A stretch of 34,516 nt of DNA from Deltaproteobacteria bacterium (lineage in GTDB: Bacteria > Myxococcota_A > Polyangia > Haliangiales > SHYZ01). Where the stretch lies: assembly GCA_016210055.1 (NCBI GenBank), contig JACQUZ010000057.1, positions 1 through 34,516 on the forward strand, in the 5' to 3' direction. Shown here in pieces: positions 1 through 9,159 of this stretch. The notes under the pieces are model-generated. The model was not told where the DNA came from and searched no databases. It saw only the letters and a list, made by a program, of their open reading frames with translations. The position numbers were made by a program, and so were the translations under genes. Positions within the stretch are counted from its first letter, which is position 1. The number at the start of each line of letters is the position of its first letter.

Positions 1-1978
1 CACAGAACCCGTAGTTGCGGGTCATCCGGTTCTTCACCACGTCGATCTTCTCCTGCGAGTCCCTGTCTACGACCGTCGAAACGAGAGAAGTGAGCTTGAT
101 CGAGTCCTTCTGATCTTCGAAGAGCTTCAACTCGAGGGCCTTGTGCAGGCGCTCGTTCGTGCGGTAATCGAATTGCCGACCCTCGACCGCGAGCGCGCCG
201 ATGTAGTTCATGATCTCGCGGCGGAAGTCCTCCTTGCGCGACTCGGGGATGTCGATCTTCTCCTCAATCGACCGCATGAGCCGTTCATCAGGCTCCTCGT
301 CCTGCCCCGTGTACTTGTTCTTGACCTTCTCCTTCTGCGTGAAGGCCTTGATGTTGTCGATGTAGTTCGCGCAGAGCTTCGCGATGGCGTCCTCGTCGGC
401 AGAAATGGCGCGTTGGACCTCGTTCTTCACGAGATCCTCGTACTCCTGCTTGACCACCGTGAGGAGCTCGCCGTACCGACGGCGCTGATCCTCGACCGTG
501 ATGAGCGAATGGTGACGGAGCCCGCCCTCGAGCTCGTTCATCACCATGAACGGGTTCACGCACCCTTCCCCCTTGTCAGAGACGAGCGCATTGGAGATCT
601 TGTCTTGAATGTAGCGCGGAGAGATGCCTTCAAGGCCCTCGCGGAGCGTCTCCTTCCGGAGCTCCTTGATGTTGTCCTGCGTGAAGCCCGGGAGTGTCTT
701 TCCGTCGTAGAGTTTTGCCTTCTGCAAGAGCGTGAGGTTGTGCTTCTTGGGATCCTCGAGCCGCGTCAGGACACCCCAAAGCGCGGCCACGTCGAGGGTA
801 TGCGGGGCGATGTGCTTCCCCTTGATGCGGTTATGGTTGTAGTCCTTCTTGTAGATCTTCACCTCTTCAGAGACGCGGCTGATGTACGGGATGTCGATCT
901 TCACCGTCCGATCCCGAAGCGCCTCCATGAACTCGTTGTTGAGGAGCTTCTTGTACTCCGCTTCGTTGGTGTGCCCGATGATGACCTCGTCGATATCGGT
1001 CTGCGGGAACTTCTTCGGCTTGATCTTGTGCTCTTGGGTGGCGCCGAGGAGGTCGTAGAGGAACGCCACGTCGAGCTTGAGGATCTCGATGAACTCGATG
1101 ATACCGCGGTTGGCGATGTTGAACTCGCCGTCGAAATTGAAAGCCCTTGGATCCGAGTCGGAACCATACTCGGCGATCTTGCGATAGTTGATGTCGCCGG
1201 TGAGCTCGGTCGAGTCCTGGTTTTTCTCGTCCTTGGGCTGGAACGTGCCGATTCCGACGCGGTCCTGCTCCGAAAGGACGAGCCTCCGCACGCGCACGTG
1301 TTCCATGACCTTGGCCCAGTTTCCCTTGTAATGGGCCATGAGCTCGCGAAAAATCTGTCTATCCGCTGGATTGACGTCACCCTCGACAACCACGGGCTGG
1401 GCTTCCGTACCGATCCCCATTTCCCGGAACGCACGCGGGCGCCACTCCTGCGGGATGAGCCGAAGGGGCTCCTCGTGCATTGGACAATGGAAAACATCGT
1501 GGCCACCGGCGAGCCGCGCGAGCTCGCCGGGAAGATGCCAGTAATAGGTATAAAGGGCACCTTCGGCGCCCCGCGAGTACTCCTCGAGACCGCGCTTCAA
1601 GAGCCTCACGATCGTGGATTTCGACGAGCCGACCGGGCCATGAAGGAGGATCACCCTCTTCTCGGTGCCGTAGCGCTGGGCAGCGCTCTTGAGCACGTTC
1701 ACGAGGCGCATGAGCGGGATGTCCAAGCCAAAAACAGCGTCCTTCCCGCCGTGCTGCTCGTCCTTGAAGAAGTTGTAGCGAATCAGCTTCTTCTTGTTGT
1801 CGATATACTCCTCCTGCCCGTAGGCAAGGAGCATGTCGTAGATCCGCTGGAAGGCCGTGCGGGTCACCTTGGGATTCTCTCGCACGACGCGGAGGTATTC
1901 CTCGAACGACCCCTCCCAGTGGAGATCCTGGTATTCCTTGTAGTCCTGAAGTGCCGCGATCTTCTCGACCAAGCTCAT
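1..1978 (-). CDS. prkA: PrkA family serine protein kinase (3' end outside window)
   Basis: Encodes the AAA+-type Ser/Thr kinase PrkA (YeaG family), a cytoplasmic stress, starvation and sporulation-linked kinase. About 659 residues are visible on the minus strand with no stop before the window edge, so the C-terminus lies outside. The start ATG at 1978 is preceded by a GAGGAG ribosome site. A Walker A motif GPVGSSKST sits at residues 114-122 (Lys120), followed by the long AAA core and the C-terminal PrkA kinase-like part. Known family members are about 630-690 residues, so little is missing. It diverges from the HD-GYP regulator across a 105-base gap. In other bacteria prkA is often followed by a DUF444 (yeaH) gene and spoVR; that side is not visible here. 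The identification is secure from continuous similarity over the whole length; the substrate is not deducible. Confidence 0.95.
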   Translation of the reverse strand, partial: MSLVEKIAALQDYKEYQDLHWEGSFEEYLRVVRENPKVTRTAFQRIYDMLLAYGQEEYIDNKKKLIRYNFFKDEQHGGKDAVFGLDIPLMRLVNVLKSAAQRYGTEKRVILLHGPVGSSKSTIVRLLKRGLEEYSRGAEGALYTYYWHLPGELARLAGGHDVFHCPMHEEPLRLIPQEWRPRAFREMGIGTEAQPVVVEGDVNPADRQIFRELMAHYKGNWAKVMEHVRVRRLVLSEQDRVGIGTFQPKDEKNQDSTELTGDINYRKIAEYGSDSDPRAFNFDGEFNIANRGIIEFIEILKLDVAFLYDLLGATQEHKIKPKKFPQTDIDEVIIGHTNEAEYKKLLNNEFMEALRDRTVKIDIPYISRVSEEVKIYKKDYNHNRIKGKHIAPHTLDVAALWGVLTRLEDPKKHNLTLLQKAKLYDGKTLPGFTQDNIKELRKETLREGLEGISPRYIQDKISNALVSDKGEGCVNPFMVMNELEGGLRHHSLITVEDQRRRYGELLTVVKQEYEDLVKNEVQRAISADEDAIAKLCANYIDNIKAFTQKEKVKNKYTGQDEEPDERLMRSIEEKIDIPESRKEDFRREIMNYIGALAVEGRQFDYRTNERLHKALELKLFEDQKDSIKLTSLVSTVVDRDSQEKIDVVKNRMTRNYGFC

Positions 1979-2067
1979 TCTCGGGGTCTCCTCGCAAGCT
2001 CTGTGGACACGTCTGAACTCTCGATCAGGGTACCACGCACGATCTGGGGGAGCAATTTGGAACGTGC

Positions 2068-2075
2068 GTTATACT
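2068..2075. promoter_or_regulatory. Overlapping -10-like hexamers on both strands between prkA and HD-GYP gene
   Basis: On the plus strand TATACT (2070-2075) matches the sigma-70 -10 box at 5 of 6 bases and lies 8 bases before the GTG at 2084. On the minus strand the overlapping bases 2068-2073 read TATAAC, also 5 of 6, giving prkA a leader of roughly 80 bases. No convincing -35 is seen on the plus side. Inferred from pattern only. Confidence 0.35.
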
Positions 2076-2083
2076 AGGCGAGC

Positions 2084-3178
2084 GTGCGCGACCATTGGGA
2101 CCATGAAGGGAGCGGTACAGGGCGTCAGAAGGCAACGGCCCTGCCGGTGCTAATCGCGGATGACGAGGAGACCATCCGCATCCTCCTGGGAAAGATCGTG
2201 GCGCGCGTCGGCGCCGAAGTCGCTTTCGCCGAGACCGTCGCCCAGGCGCGCGCTGCCATCGAGGAACGGGATTTCTCGTGCGCCTTAATCGACAAGAATC
2301 TCCCCGACGGGAACGGCCTCGATCTCATGGCATTCCTCAAGGAGCGCCGCCCGCTTGCCGAGGCGTTCCTCATCACCGGATACGCGAACACCGAGAGCGC
2401 CATTGAGGCCCTGCGCCTCGGCGCCTTCGACTACCTGGTCAAGCCGTTCGACTTGGCCGCCGTCACCCACAGGCTCCGCCTCGCCATGGAAAGGCGGCAG
2501 ATGCGCGAGGAGCGCGAGCGCCTCGTCACCGAGCTTAGGCGGACAAACGCGCTCTTGGGTGAATCCCGGCAGGAAATCAAGAGGGCCTACCTGGAGACGG
2601 TGCTTCGCCTCTCCATCGCCGCCGAGTTCAAAGATGGCGACGCGCGGGCCCACGTGCGCCGCATTTCCCGCTACTGCGGGATCCTCGCCCGGGCGATCGA
2701 CGCCACCGAGGAGTGGGTGGAAAACATCGTGTACGCGGCCCCGCTCCACGACATCGGCAAGATCGGCGTGCCCGACGCCATCTTGCAGAAGCCTGGTCCT
2801 TTGACTCCCAAGGAACGGGAGATCATGAAGGAGCACGTCCTCATTGGCGCCCGCATCCTCGAGGGGACAACGTCTACTGTCCTTTCGCTCGCCCATGAGA
2901 TCATCCTTTCGCACCATGAGAGATGGGACGGCACCGGGTACCCGAAGGGCCTCCGCGGCAGCGAGATCCCGCTTTCCGGGCGTGTCGTGGCCTTGGCCGA
3001 CGCCTGGGATGCGATTTCTACCAACCGCAGCTATCGTCGAGCCCTGGAGCTGGATCAGGCGGTGACTGAACTTCGCCGGTGCGCAGGAACCCATTTCGAT
3101 GAGACCTTGGTCACCGCGTTTCTCGATAGCCTCCCCCAGGTCCGAGCGGTCCTCGAAGAACATCGCCAGGGGGCATGA
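2084..3178 (+). CDS. Response regulator with receiver and HD-GYP cyclic-di-GMP phosphodiesterase domains
   Basis: A 364-residue RpfG-like regulator. The receiver domain (about 21-135) has the acidic pair D26/D27, phospho-acceptor D70, T98 and K120. A short coiled-coil linker (about 135-170) leads to the HD-GYP domain (about 170-350) with H190, the HD pair H222/D223, H251, the HH pair 277-278 and GYP at 285-287, so the metal site looks intact and c-di-GMP hydrolysis is expected. Phosphorylation by an unlinked histidine kinase would presumably control it; none is encoded nearby. The start is a GTG with no clear ribosome site and a -10-like TATACT immediately upstream, suggesting a leaderless message. 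GTG at 2147 is an alternative start but would cut close to the first receiver strand. It ends 35 bases before the next gene. Confidence 0.93.
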   Translation: MRDHWDHEGSGTGRQKATALPVLIADDEETIRILLGKIVARVGAEVAFAETVAQARAAIEERDFSCALIDKNLPDGNGLDLMAFLKERRPLAEAFLITGYANTESAIEALRLGAFDYLVKPFDLAAVTHRLRLAMERRQMREERERLVTELRRTNALLGESRQEIKRAYLETVLRLSIAAEFKDGDARAHVRRISRYCGILARAIDATEEWVENIVYAAPLHDIGKIGVPDAILQKPGPLTPKEREIMKEHVLIGARILEGTTSTVLSLAHEIILSHHERWDGTGYPKGLRGSEIPLSGRVVALADAWDAISTNRSYRRALELDQAVTELRRCAGTHFDETLVTAFLDSLPQVRAVLEEHRQGA

Positions 3179-3202
3179 CACCAGCGCTGAAATCTGTACA
3201 CT
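3175..3202 (+). promoter_or_regulatory. Sigma-70-like promoter for the membrane glycosyltransferase gene
   Basis: ATGACA (3175-3180, 5 of 6 to TTGACA), a 16-base spacer, then TACACT (3197-3202). The -35 box overlaps the stop codon of the HD-GYP gene. Predicted transcription start is about 3209, only some 5 bases before the ATG at 3214, so the message would be nearly leaderless. Pattern-based. Confidence 0.5.
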
Positions 3203-3213
3203 AGCCGCCGCGA

Positions 3214-4686
3214 ATGGCGTGGACGAGCGGCGTGCCGCATGATCGAGAGGACGAGCCGCAGGCCCCTTGTCTGCCCCGCGGGTTGCCCTCGAGGGTGTCC
3301 GCGAGGGCGGTCCAAGCCAGGGCGATTCTCCTCGCGCTTGCTGTAGTCGCCCTGGGCTACGCCTTGCAGGTCAATCAGGGCGCGTACCACCGGCAGGCCA
3401 TCCCGCTCTTGCTTGCGACCTTGGGACTCGTCTTGGCGAGCCAGGCCTTGCCCACGCGAGGAGCTCTTCGGGAATCGGACCAAGATCCGGTTCTATTGGT
3501 CATCGGCATTGGCGTCGCGGTTCAGCTCGGCGTGCTCGCCACCGCGCGTCCAGGGATCTCATTTCCCAGTCAACCTGCCGACCTGGTCCCGTACTATTTC
3601 GCGTTGGCCGTGGCGGGCGTCATCGTCGGATCGGCCCTTTCCGCCGCCCCGTGGCTCGGCAAGGCCGGGATGCCGCTCCTCTTGCTCGTTCACTTCGCCA
3701 TCGGCGCATGGCTTCTCGGCCATGGGTCCAAGCCGCACATCGACGTGTACGCCTGGCACGAGGAGGCCTTTCGCCTGCTCACCGATGGGTCGAACCCTTA
3801 TTCCGGTACCATGCCGAACATCTATCCCCACGCCCGGTGGTACGGCCCGAACATGGTGGAGAACGGGCGAGTCCTTGTGGGCTTCCCGTATCCACCGCTG
3901 AGTCTCCTCTTGGCGGGCATGGGTAGGCTCGCCGGTGATTACCGATATGCCACCCTATCGGCGATCACGCTTTCGGGAATGTTCATGGCCTACGCGCGCC
4001 CCGGCCGCCTGGCGACGGCCGCAGCAGCCCTTTTTCTTTTCACGCCCAGGGCATACTTCGTCGTCGACCAGGGATGGACGGAACCTTTTCTGGTCCTCCT
4101 GGTGTCGTTCATGGCCTTTTGCGCCTGCCGGGCACCCAAGCTGGTCCCCGTGGCCTTGGGGCTCCTCCTCGCCATCAAGCAATACATGGTCTTTGCGGCC
4201 CCACTCGCGCTGCTGCTCATTCCACGACCATGGAGCTTGAGAAAACTGGCGGCCATGTTTCTCCCTGCCGCGGGTGTCGTCTTGGTCCTCGCACTGCCCT
4301 TCTTCACTTGGGATCCGCGAGGGTTCGCCCGCTCGATTGTGCTGTTTCAAGCCACCCAGCCGTTTCGAATCGACTCCCTGAGCGTTTTGGCGTGGCTGGC
4401 GCGGCGCACCAAGGGCTTGACCTTCCAAGGCTGGATAACCTTCGCGGCGGCGCTCCCCATCCTGGCGCACGCATGCTGGCGCGGGGCGCGCACGATCTCC
4501 GGTTTCACCGCTGGGCTCGCGGCCACTATTCTTTGCTTCTTTGCCTTTAGCAAGCAGGCATTCTGTAACTACTACTTCTTCATTATTGGAGCGGCGTGCT
4601 GCGCAGTCGCCGTCACGGGCGTCCTCAAGGAAGAATCGGCTGGGCAGAAAGGAGCAGAGCGCCCGCGTCCTTTTCCGACAGGATAG
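3214..4686 (+). CDS. Polytopic membrane glycosyltransferase, GT-C/GT87 (DUF2029)-like
   Basis: A 490-residue integral membrane protein with about ten hydrophobic segments starting near residue 30. The pattern resembles polyprenyl-phosphate-sugar-dependent GT-C enzymes of the GT87/DUF2029 type: an acidic first periplasmic loop with an Asp (HIDVYAW region, near residue 175) followed by a loop reading like LLTDGSNPYS. Such enzymes add sugars from lipid-linked donors outside the cytoplasmic membrane. The substrate cannot be read, but the gene faces the dTDP-sugar operon, so a role in the same glycan is plausible. The ATG at 3214 has no ribosome site and sits beside a promoter; the first 30 residues are hydrophilic, and a GTG at 3295 is an alternative start. 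Its last 62 bases overlap the 3' end of rfbC on the other strand. Confidence 0.7.
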   Translation: MAWTSGVPHDREDEPQAPCLPRGLPSRVSARAVQARAILLALAVVALGYALQVNQGAYHRQAIPLLLATLGLVLASQALPTRGALRESDQDPVLLVIGIGVAVQLGVLATARPGISFPSQPADLVPYYFALAVAGVIVGSALSAAPWLGKAGMPLLLLVHFAIGAWLLGHGSKPHIDVYAWHEEAFRLLTDGSNPYSGTMPNIYPHARWYGPNMVENGRVLVGFPYPPLSLLLAGMGRLAGDYRYATLSAITLSGMFMAYARPGRLATAAAALFLFTPRAYFVVDQGWTEPFLVLLVSFMAFCACRAPKLVPVALGLLLAIKQYMVFAAPLALLLIPRPWSLRKLAAMFLPAAGVVLVLALPFFTWDPRGFARSIVLFQATQPFRIDSLSVLAWLARRTKGLTFQGWITFAAALPILAHACWRGARTISGFTAGLAATILCFFAFSKQAFCNYYFFIIGAACCAVAVTGVLKEESAGQKGAERPRPFPTG

Positions 4687-5164
4687 GGTGGAGCTCCGGC
4701 CACGGTATCGCCAGGTCGGGATCGTTCCAACGAATGGTTCGCGCGGCTTCCGGCACGTAATAATCGGTCAGCTTGTAATGCACGCTGGCGGTAGCGCTGA
4801 GCACGCAGAATCCGTGGGCGAATCCACTCGGGATCCACAATTGGCGCATGTTTTCGTGCGAGAGCTCCACCGAGAACCACTTGCCAAAGGTTGGAGAGTC
4901 TCGGCGAATGTCGACCGCCACGTCGAAAACAGCCCCGTGGACGACTTGAACGAGCTTCCCCTGGGGCCGCGGTTCCTGGAAGTGGAGGCCACGAATGGTC
5001 CCCTTGGTGGAATGAGTGAGGAGGTCGAAGACGAGCACTGCGCTCACGCCTTGCTCTGGGTAGCGGAGGGCGTGGTAAGTCTCGATGAGAGCCCCTCGCT
5101 CGTCGCCCACTGACCGCGGCTCCACGAGCAGCAAGCCGGAAAGCGGCGTGCCAAGGACGTTCAC
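4625..5164 (-). CDS. rfbC: dTDP-4-dehydrorhamnose 3,5-epimerase
   Basis: RmlC/RfbC epimerises dTDP-4-keto-6-deoxyglucose at C3 and C5. At 179 residues it has the usual family length and carries the cupin-fold signatures: [10 protein letters not shown] with the catalytic His, [26 protein letters not shown], the GFAHGF loop and YKLTDYY with the active-site Tyr. I choose the GTG at 5164 rather than the upstream TTG at 5179: GTG overlaps the rfbA stop as GTGA and has AGGAGG five bases ahead, so it is translationally coupled to rfbA. It is the last gene of the methyltransferase-rfbD-C-methyltransferase-rfbA-rfbC operon. In a C-methylating pathway this protein may act as a 3-epimerase (NovW-type) rather than a rhamnose 3,5-epimerase; the sequence does not decide. 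Confidence 0.93.
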   Translation of the reverse strand: MNVLGTPLSGLLLVEPRSVGDERGALIETYHALRYPEQGVSAVLVFDLLTHSTKGTIRGLHFQEPRPQGKLVQVVHGAVFDVAVDIRRDSPTFGKWFSVELSHENMRQLWIPSGFAHGFCVLSATASVHYKLTDYYVPEAARTIRWNDPDLAIPWPELHPILSEKDAGALLLSAQPILP

Positions 5165-6042
5165 CCGCCCCTCCTCCAATGGTGGGCAAGCTGCACGAGG
5201 TACCGCCCGTAGTCGCTGCTTTCAATGGGCTTTGCGAGGCGTTCGAGCTCTACCACGTCGATAAACCCCATGCGGAGCGCCACCTCCTCGGGACAGCCAA
5301 TCTTGAGTCCTTGGCGACGCTCGATGATCTCGATGAAGCCAGACGCCTGCATGAGTGATTCGTGCGTGCCAGTGTCGAGCCACGCGAATCCTCGTCCCAA
5401 TCGTTCGACGCGGAGTGCACCGCGTCGCAAGTACTCCTGATTCAAGTCGGTGATTTCCAGCTCTCCACGTGCGGACGGCTTGAGCGTGGAAGCGATCTCG
5501 CAGGCGTCGCTGTCGTAGAAGTAGAGCCCAATGACCGCGAAATTAGACCTCGGCTGTTTCGGTTTCTCCTCGATGCCAACGGCTTGACCGCGCTGATCGA
5601 ATTCCACCACTCCATATCGTTCTGGATCCTTGACGTAATACCCGAAAATCGTCGCTCCATCCCTCCTCGCGGCGACTCGCTGAAGGAGCTCCCCCAGCCC
5701 GTGCCCATAGAACAGGTTGTCGCCGAGGACCAGCGCCACGGGATCATTTCCAATGAAGTCTCGGCCAATGAGCAGGGCTTGGGCGATTCCTTCCGGGCGG
5801 GGCTGGGCCCGGTACTGAAACGATACGCCCCACTTTGAGCCATCCCCCAGAAGTCGCTCGAACCCAGGCAGGTCGCGGGGCGTCGAGATCACGAGGATAT
5901 CCCGGATTCCGGCGAGCATGAGGGTACTTACCGGGTAATACACCATGGGCTTGTCGTACACGGGCAAGAGCTGCTTGCTCACGACCCACGTGAGCGGGTA
6001 GAGCCGAGTTCCCAACCCGCCGGCGAGAACGATGCCTTTCAT
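5161..6042 (-). CDS. rfbA: Glucose-1-phosphate thymidylyltransferase
   Basis: RmlA/RfbA makes dTDP-glucose from dTTP and glucose-1-phosphate, the entry step to dTDP-deoxysugars. The 293-residue protein shows the nucleotidyltransferase loop [13 protein letters not shown] at residues 6-18, the KPMVYYP segment, the metal-binding Asp in [10 protein letters not shown] and the EKP motif; its length matches the short RmlA class. The ATG at 6042 directly abuts the TAA of the C-methyltransferase gene and is preceded by GAGGTGG. Its TGA overlaps the rfbC start. Identification is secure; the final sugar depends on the neighbours. Confidence 0.96.
   Translation of the reverse strand: MKGIVLAGGLGTRLYPLTWVVSKQLLPVYDKPMVYYPVSTLMLAGIRDILVISTPRDLPGFERLLGDGSKWGVSFQYRAQPRPEGIAQALLIGRDFIGNDPVALVLGDNLFYGHGLGELLQRVAARRDGATIFGYYVKDPERYGVVEFDQRGQAVGIEEKPKQPRSNFAVIGLYFYDSDACEIASTLKPSARGELEITDLNQEYLRRGALRVERLGRGFAWLDTGTHESLMQASGFIEIIERRQGLKIGCPEEVALRMGFIDVVELERLAKPIESSDYGRYLVQLAHHWRRGG
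5168..5177 (-). promoter_or_regulatory. Strong ribosome binding site of rfbC inside rfbA
   Basis: The minus strand reads GGAGGAGGGG within the last codons of rfbA. The AGGAGG core ends five bases before the GTG at 5164, which fixes the rfbC start and implies coupled translation. Confidence 0.7.
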
Positions 6043-7296
6043 TTACACCACCTCGACTCGTGGAATAGGAACAATGAATCTTCCTCCCGCCTGACGATAC
6101 GCCTGCTCCTTTTCCATGATCTCGGCGCTGTGGTTCCAAGCGAGGAGAAGCACGTAGTCGGGCCGGTCGCCGCCCAAGTCTGGTCCCTTGATGGGAATCC
6201 TCATACCTGGACTGAAAAGCCCCTGCTTTGCCGGAGTGGCGTCCACCAGGTACTCGATCCTATCTGGGCCCAGCCCGCAGTAGTTGAGGAGCACGTTCCC
6301 CTTGGCCGCGGCCCCGTAGCCGACGACGCGCCTCTTGTCGCGATGGAGCTCGCCGATGAGACTGCAGAGCTTCTCTCGGAGGGCCGCCACATCGCCGGCG
6401 AAGCGCAAGAGGCGCGCCGGGTCGGACGCCCCCTCCTCCTCTTCGAGCGCGGCGAGCTCGGCGACCGATCCATCGATGGGGCGGCCTTTGGGGGCGCCTT
6501 GCCCAGCCCGCCGCACGTGGACCCGGATGGTTCCACCGTGAACCGATTTCCTCTGGACCTCGAACACCTCGAAGCCAAGCCGCCCGAAGAGCGTCATGAG
6601 CGGGCGAACGCCGAAGTAATACAGGTGCTCGTGATACACCGTGTCGAATTCCAGGTGGCCAAGGAAGTCAACCACGTAGGGGACTTCGAGGACAAAGACC
6701 CCGCGCTCGTCGAGAAGCCGGTCGACCCCCCGCATGACGTCTTCGAGGTTTTCCACGTGCGCAAAGACGTTGTTCGCCAGGATGACTGAAGCGGCGCCGT
6801 GCTGGGCGCGAATTTCATCGGCGAGGCGCTCGCCAAAGAAGCTCGCGATGGTGGGAACGCCTCGTTCCCTAGCCACCTCGGCCACATTCTCAGCGGGGTC
6901 GACCCCCAGGACACGAAGTGGCCTACCCAGGAGGTTTCGCAAGAGCACGCCATCGTTTGACCCGAGCTCTACAACTAATCCACCCGGCGGCACAAAGCGG
7001 TCCGCGACCTCTTGTGCATAGGCCGCGAAGTGCTTTGACATGGACCCCGATACCGACGAGAAATAGACGTAGTTACGGAACAGGAGCTCTGGCGACACCG
7101 AATGCAAGAGCTGGATGAGCCCGCAGGATCCACAATGGCCGAGAACCAGGGGAAACCGTGACTCCTCACGCTCTAGCTCACGAGGGCCAAGCAGGGCATT
7201 TGCAGGCGGCTGCATGCCCAGATCCAAGAACGGGCTCAGGCTCCGGGCCTTGCACGTCCCGCACGCCGTGCGCTCTCTCACGCGTTGATCCTGCAC
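6043..7296 (-). CDS. dTDP-sugar C-methyltransferase (TcaB9/NovU/TylC3 family)
   Basis: A 417-residue SAM-dependent C-methyltransferase with three parts: an N-terminal zinc site (C12/C15 and C55/C58), a Rossmann methyltransferase core with motif I VVELGSNDG (about 108-116), and a C-terminal Methyltransf_14-type domain (about 300-417, VVGYGAAAKGN). His180 and the YHEH motif at 221-224 fall at almost the same positions as the catalytic His, Tyr, Glu and His I recall for the sugar C-3 methyltransferase TcaB9, and a Tyr near 76-78 is also present. It should therefore methylate a keto-dTDP-sugar at carbon, using the 4-keto-6-deoxy intermediate supplied by RfbA/RfbB with or without RfbC. Start: GTG at 7296 has little ribosome site; the in-frame GTG at 7281, preceded by AGGA, is an alternative that would drop five residues. 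It lies 9 bases after rfbD. Confidence 0.88.
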   Translation of the reverse strand: MQDQRVRERTACGTCKARSLSPFLDLGMQPPANALLGPRELEREESRFPLVLGHCGSCGLIQLLHSVSPELLFRNYVYFSSVSGSMSKHFAAYAQEVADRFVPPGGLVVELGSNDGVLLRNLLGRPLRVLGVDPAENVAEVARERGVPTIASFFGERLADEIRAQHGAASVILANNVFAHVENLEDVMRGVDRLLDERGVFVLEVPYVVDFLGHLEFDTVYHEHLYYFGVRPLMTLFGRLGFEVFEVQRKSVHGGTIRVHVRRAGQGAPKGRPIDGSVAELAALEEEEGASDPARLLRFAGDVAALREKLCSLIGELHRDKRRVVGYGAAAKGNVLLNYCGLGPDRIEYLVDATPAKQGLFSPGMRIPIKGPDLGGDRPDYVLLLAWNHSAEIMEKEQAYRQAGGRFIVPIPRVEVV

Positions 7297-7305
7297 GGCA
7301 GACTT

Positions 7306-8193
7306 TTATGACGCCGCACTGGGCGGGTCAAGGCGAGTGGCGATCCACTCGGCGAGCGCGTCACGCCAGTGCCTCATGCAGTAGAGCCCAAGCCGCTCGA
7401 GTGCGCCGTGGGACAGGACGGAGTAGGACGGTCTCGGCGTCGGCGACCCGAGCTCGGCGGTCGAGATGGGTTCGACCGCGGCATCAATGCCTGCCATCTC
7501 GAGGGCAAAACGAGCGGCGTCAAAGAAGGATACCGCCCCTTGGGCAGTCGCGTGGTACACGCCAGGTGGCGCCACCCCGCCCGTGGCCGCTTGGGCAAGA
7601 ACCACCAGCTGCCGGGCAAGCTCGCGCGTCCACGTAGGGCTGCCGGTCTGGTCGCTGACCACCCGCACCGGGTGTCCGCTCCTCGCCCGCGCGAAGATCT
7701 TGTCGAAGAAGTGCGGCCCACCCGTGCCGTAGAGCTCGCCCGTGCGCACGATCCACGCCTTGGCGCAAGCCGCCCTCACGAGCTGCTCCCCAGCCCACTT
7801 GGAACGCGCGTAAACGCCGAGAGGAGCCGGAGGGTCGTGCTCGTCGTAGGGCGCGCCCTTCTTGCCATCAAAGACGTAATCCGTGGACAAGTGAAAAAGG
7901 AACGCGCCGCTCCTCACGGCGGCGCCAGCGACGATTTCCGCCCCACCGACGTTCACCGCGTGGGCTTGTTCACGCTCCTTTTCGGCCAGGTCTACCTGGG
8001 TGAAGGCCGCGCAGTTCACGACCACGCGGGCGCCTTCCACGCACGCACGCACCGCTTCGGGATCCGTGATGTCGCATTGCTCCCTTGCGACGAGGCGAGC
8101 TTCAAGGTCCCCGCGTTCGAGCGCGGGGCGAAGCTCGCGTGCGAGCATTCCCCCGCCGCCGAGCACGACCGCGAGGGGCCTTGCGCTCCTCAT
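7306..8193 (-). CDS. rfbD: dTDP-4-dehydrorhamnose reductase
   Basis: RmlD/RfbD reduces the 4-keto group of the dTDP-sugar with NAD(P)H. The 295-residue short-chain-dehydrogenase fold has a Gly-rich loop LGGGGML near residue 11, the STDYVFDG segment (T104, D105, Y106) and catalytic YARSK with Y128 and K132. The start ATG at 8193 overlaps the stop of the upstream methyltransferase as ATGA, so the two are coupled; the frame is open further upstream, but that stretch lies inside the neighbour. The substrate could be the C-methylated ketosugar, as for NovS-type reductases, instead of plain dTDP-4-dehydrorhamnose. Confidence 0.92.
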   Translation of the reverse strand: MRSARPLAVVLGGGGMLARELRPALERGDLEARLVAREQCDITDPEAVRACVEGARVVVNCAAFTQVDLAEKEREQAHAVNVGGAEIVAGAAVRSGAFLFHLSTDYVFDGKKGAPYDEHDPPAPLGVYARSKWAGEQLVRAACAKAWIVRTGELYGTGGPHFFDKIFARARSGHPVRVVSDQTGSPTWTRELARQLVVLAQAATGGVAPPGVYHATAQGAVSFFDAARFALEMAGIDAAVEPISTAELGSPTPRPSYSVLSHGALERLGLYCMRHWRDALAEWIATRLDPPSAAS

Positions 8194-9101
8194 GCCGCCT
8201 CGGCGACCGCGATGAGCGTGGCCCCTTGCCCCAGCCATGCGCTCCCCGCGCTGGCCGGAATGGCAAGGGCAGAAAGCGCCCCGCCCACAACAAAACTCGC
8301 GGCCTCCCAGGCGCGCCCCACCCGCGTGGGGCGTCCCGTAAGAGAGTGAAAAAACACGTTTGGGACCGACGAGGTGCGGTTCAATGCGCTCTGGGACCAC
8401 CCCATGAGGTCGATCTCCACCTCATGATGCCACTTCTTGGTGACCCTGAGCCCGACGGTGCCAAAAAGCGAGTCCAGCGCCCGCTCGCTGAAGTGGTACA
8501 GGTGGCGGGGCACATCGAGGTGAAACCAGCCGGCGCCAAAAACGCGGGCCTGCCATCCCTGCGCGTTGGGGACCGCCACAACAATCCTCCCACCAGGCGA
8601 AAGGAGATGGCGCACGCGCTCCAGGGTACCCCGAGGGTCTCTCATGTGCTCCAGGCTGTGCCAAAGGGTGATGGCCTGAAACGGCCCCAGTGCCGCAACG
8701 TCGTCCAGGGTTTCGCCGACATCCAGGCCCTGCGCCCGGGCCACCTTGGGGTTCATCTCGGTTCCGACGACATGCCAACCCTTGGCCTGGGCTTGGAGGA
8801 GAAACGTGCCGTCCCCACAGCCCACATCGAGGAGCGTCCCCTTGCTCGTCACCTGACTCGAAAGCCACCTCACGCGCCGCCACGCGCAATACTTGGCCGT
8901 AAACCCGTGCCGGCCGCCGTGGTAAGCGGGTCCGTAGTATCGCGACAGGTCGGCGGGCTGTGGGCTCGTGTGCCCGAGACCGCAGGACCCGCATAGGGCG
9001 ATGGAAAAGAGCTCCAAGGTTTGCGGGTCGCGCACGTCTTCAAAACGCCTGGCGAGGTCGCCACCGCAGGCATTGCACGTCACGGGCCGATGTCCGTTCA
9101 T
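8190..9101 (-). CDS. Class I SAM-dependent methyltransferase with N-terminal zinc ribbon
   Basis: A 303-residue Methyltransf_23-type enzyme. Two CxxC pairs (C9/C12 and C37/C40) form a predicted zinc ribbon, followed by the Rossmann core with motif I LDVGCGDGTF at 91-100 and the LWHSLEHMRDP acidic/His loop. The last 50 residues are hydrophobic (about 255-303), suggesting membrane association. Such proteins are common in glycan clusters, where they methylate sugars or act on lipid-linked glycans; the substrate cannot be named. It is the first gene of the minus-strand deoxysugar operon, 58 bases from the divergent glycosyltransferase. No clear ribosome site precedes the ATG at 9101; a TAGGCT -10-like element (9111-9116) lies just upstream. 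Confidence 0.85.
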   Translation of the reverse strand: MNGHRPVTCNACGGDLARRFEDVRDPQTLELFSIALCGSCGLGHTSPQPADLSRYYGPAYHGGRHGFTAKYCAWRRVRWLSSQVTSKGTLLDVGCGDGTFLLQAQAKGWHVVGTEMNPKVARAQGLDVGETLDDVAALGPFQAITLWHSLEHMRDPRGTLERVRHLLSPGGRIVVAVPNAQGWQARVFGAGWFHLDVPRHLYHFSERALDSLFGTVGLRVTKKWHHEVEIDLMGWSQSALNRTSSVPNVFFHSLTGRPTRVGRAWEAASFVVGGALSALAIPASAGSAWLGQGATLIAVAEAA

Positions 9102-9121
9102 CCCGAAAAGAGCCTACCCCC

Positions 9122-9151
9122 TTGTGCAAGCAAGTAGAGACGAATAACACT
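9122..9151 (+). promoter_or_regulatory. Candidate promoter of the family-2 glycosyltransferase gene
   Basis: TTGTGC (9122-9127), an 18-base spacer, then AACACT (9146-9151). The predicted start is near 9158, two bases before the ATG at 9160, so a near-leaderless message. Weak matches; pattern only. Confidence 0.3.
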
Positions 9152-9159
9152 GTGACCCC

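Noticed and set aside
143..2077. A 644-codon open frame antisense to prkA
   Set aside because: The minus strand encodes an intact PrkA across the whole stretch; the plus frame is Leu/Val/Asp/Arg-rich with no family pattern, a usual product of GC-rich codon bias.
5165..5179. TTG at 5179 as the rfbC start
   Set aside because: GTG at 5164 overlaps the rfbA stop as GTGA with AGGAGG five bases upstream and gives the normal RmlC N-terminus.
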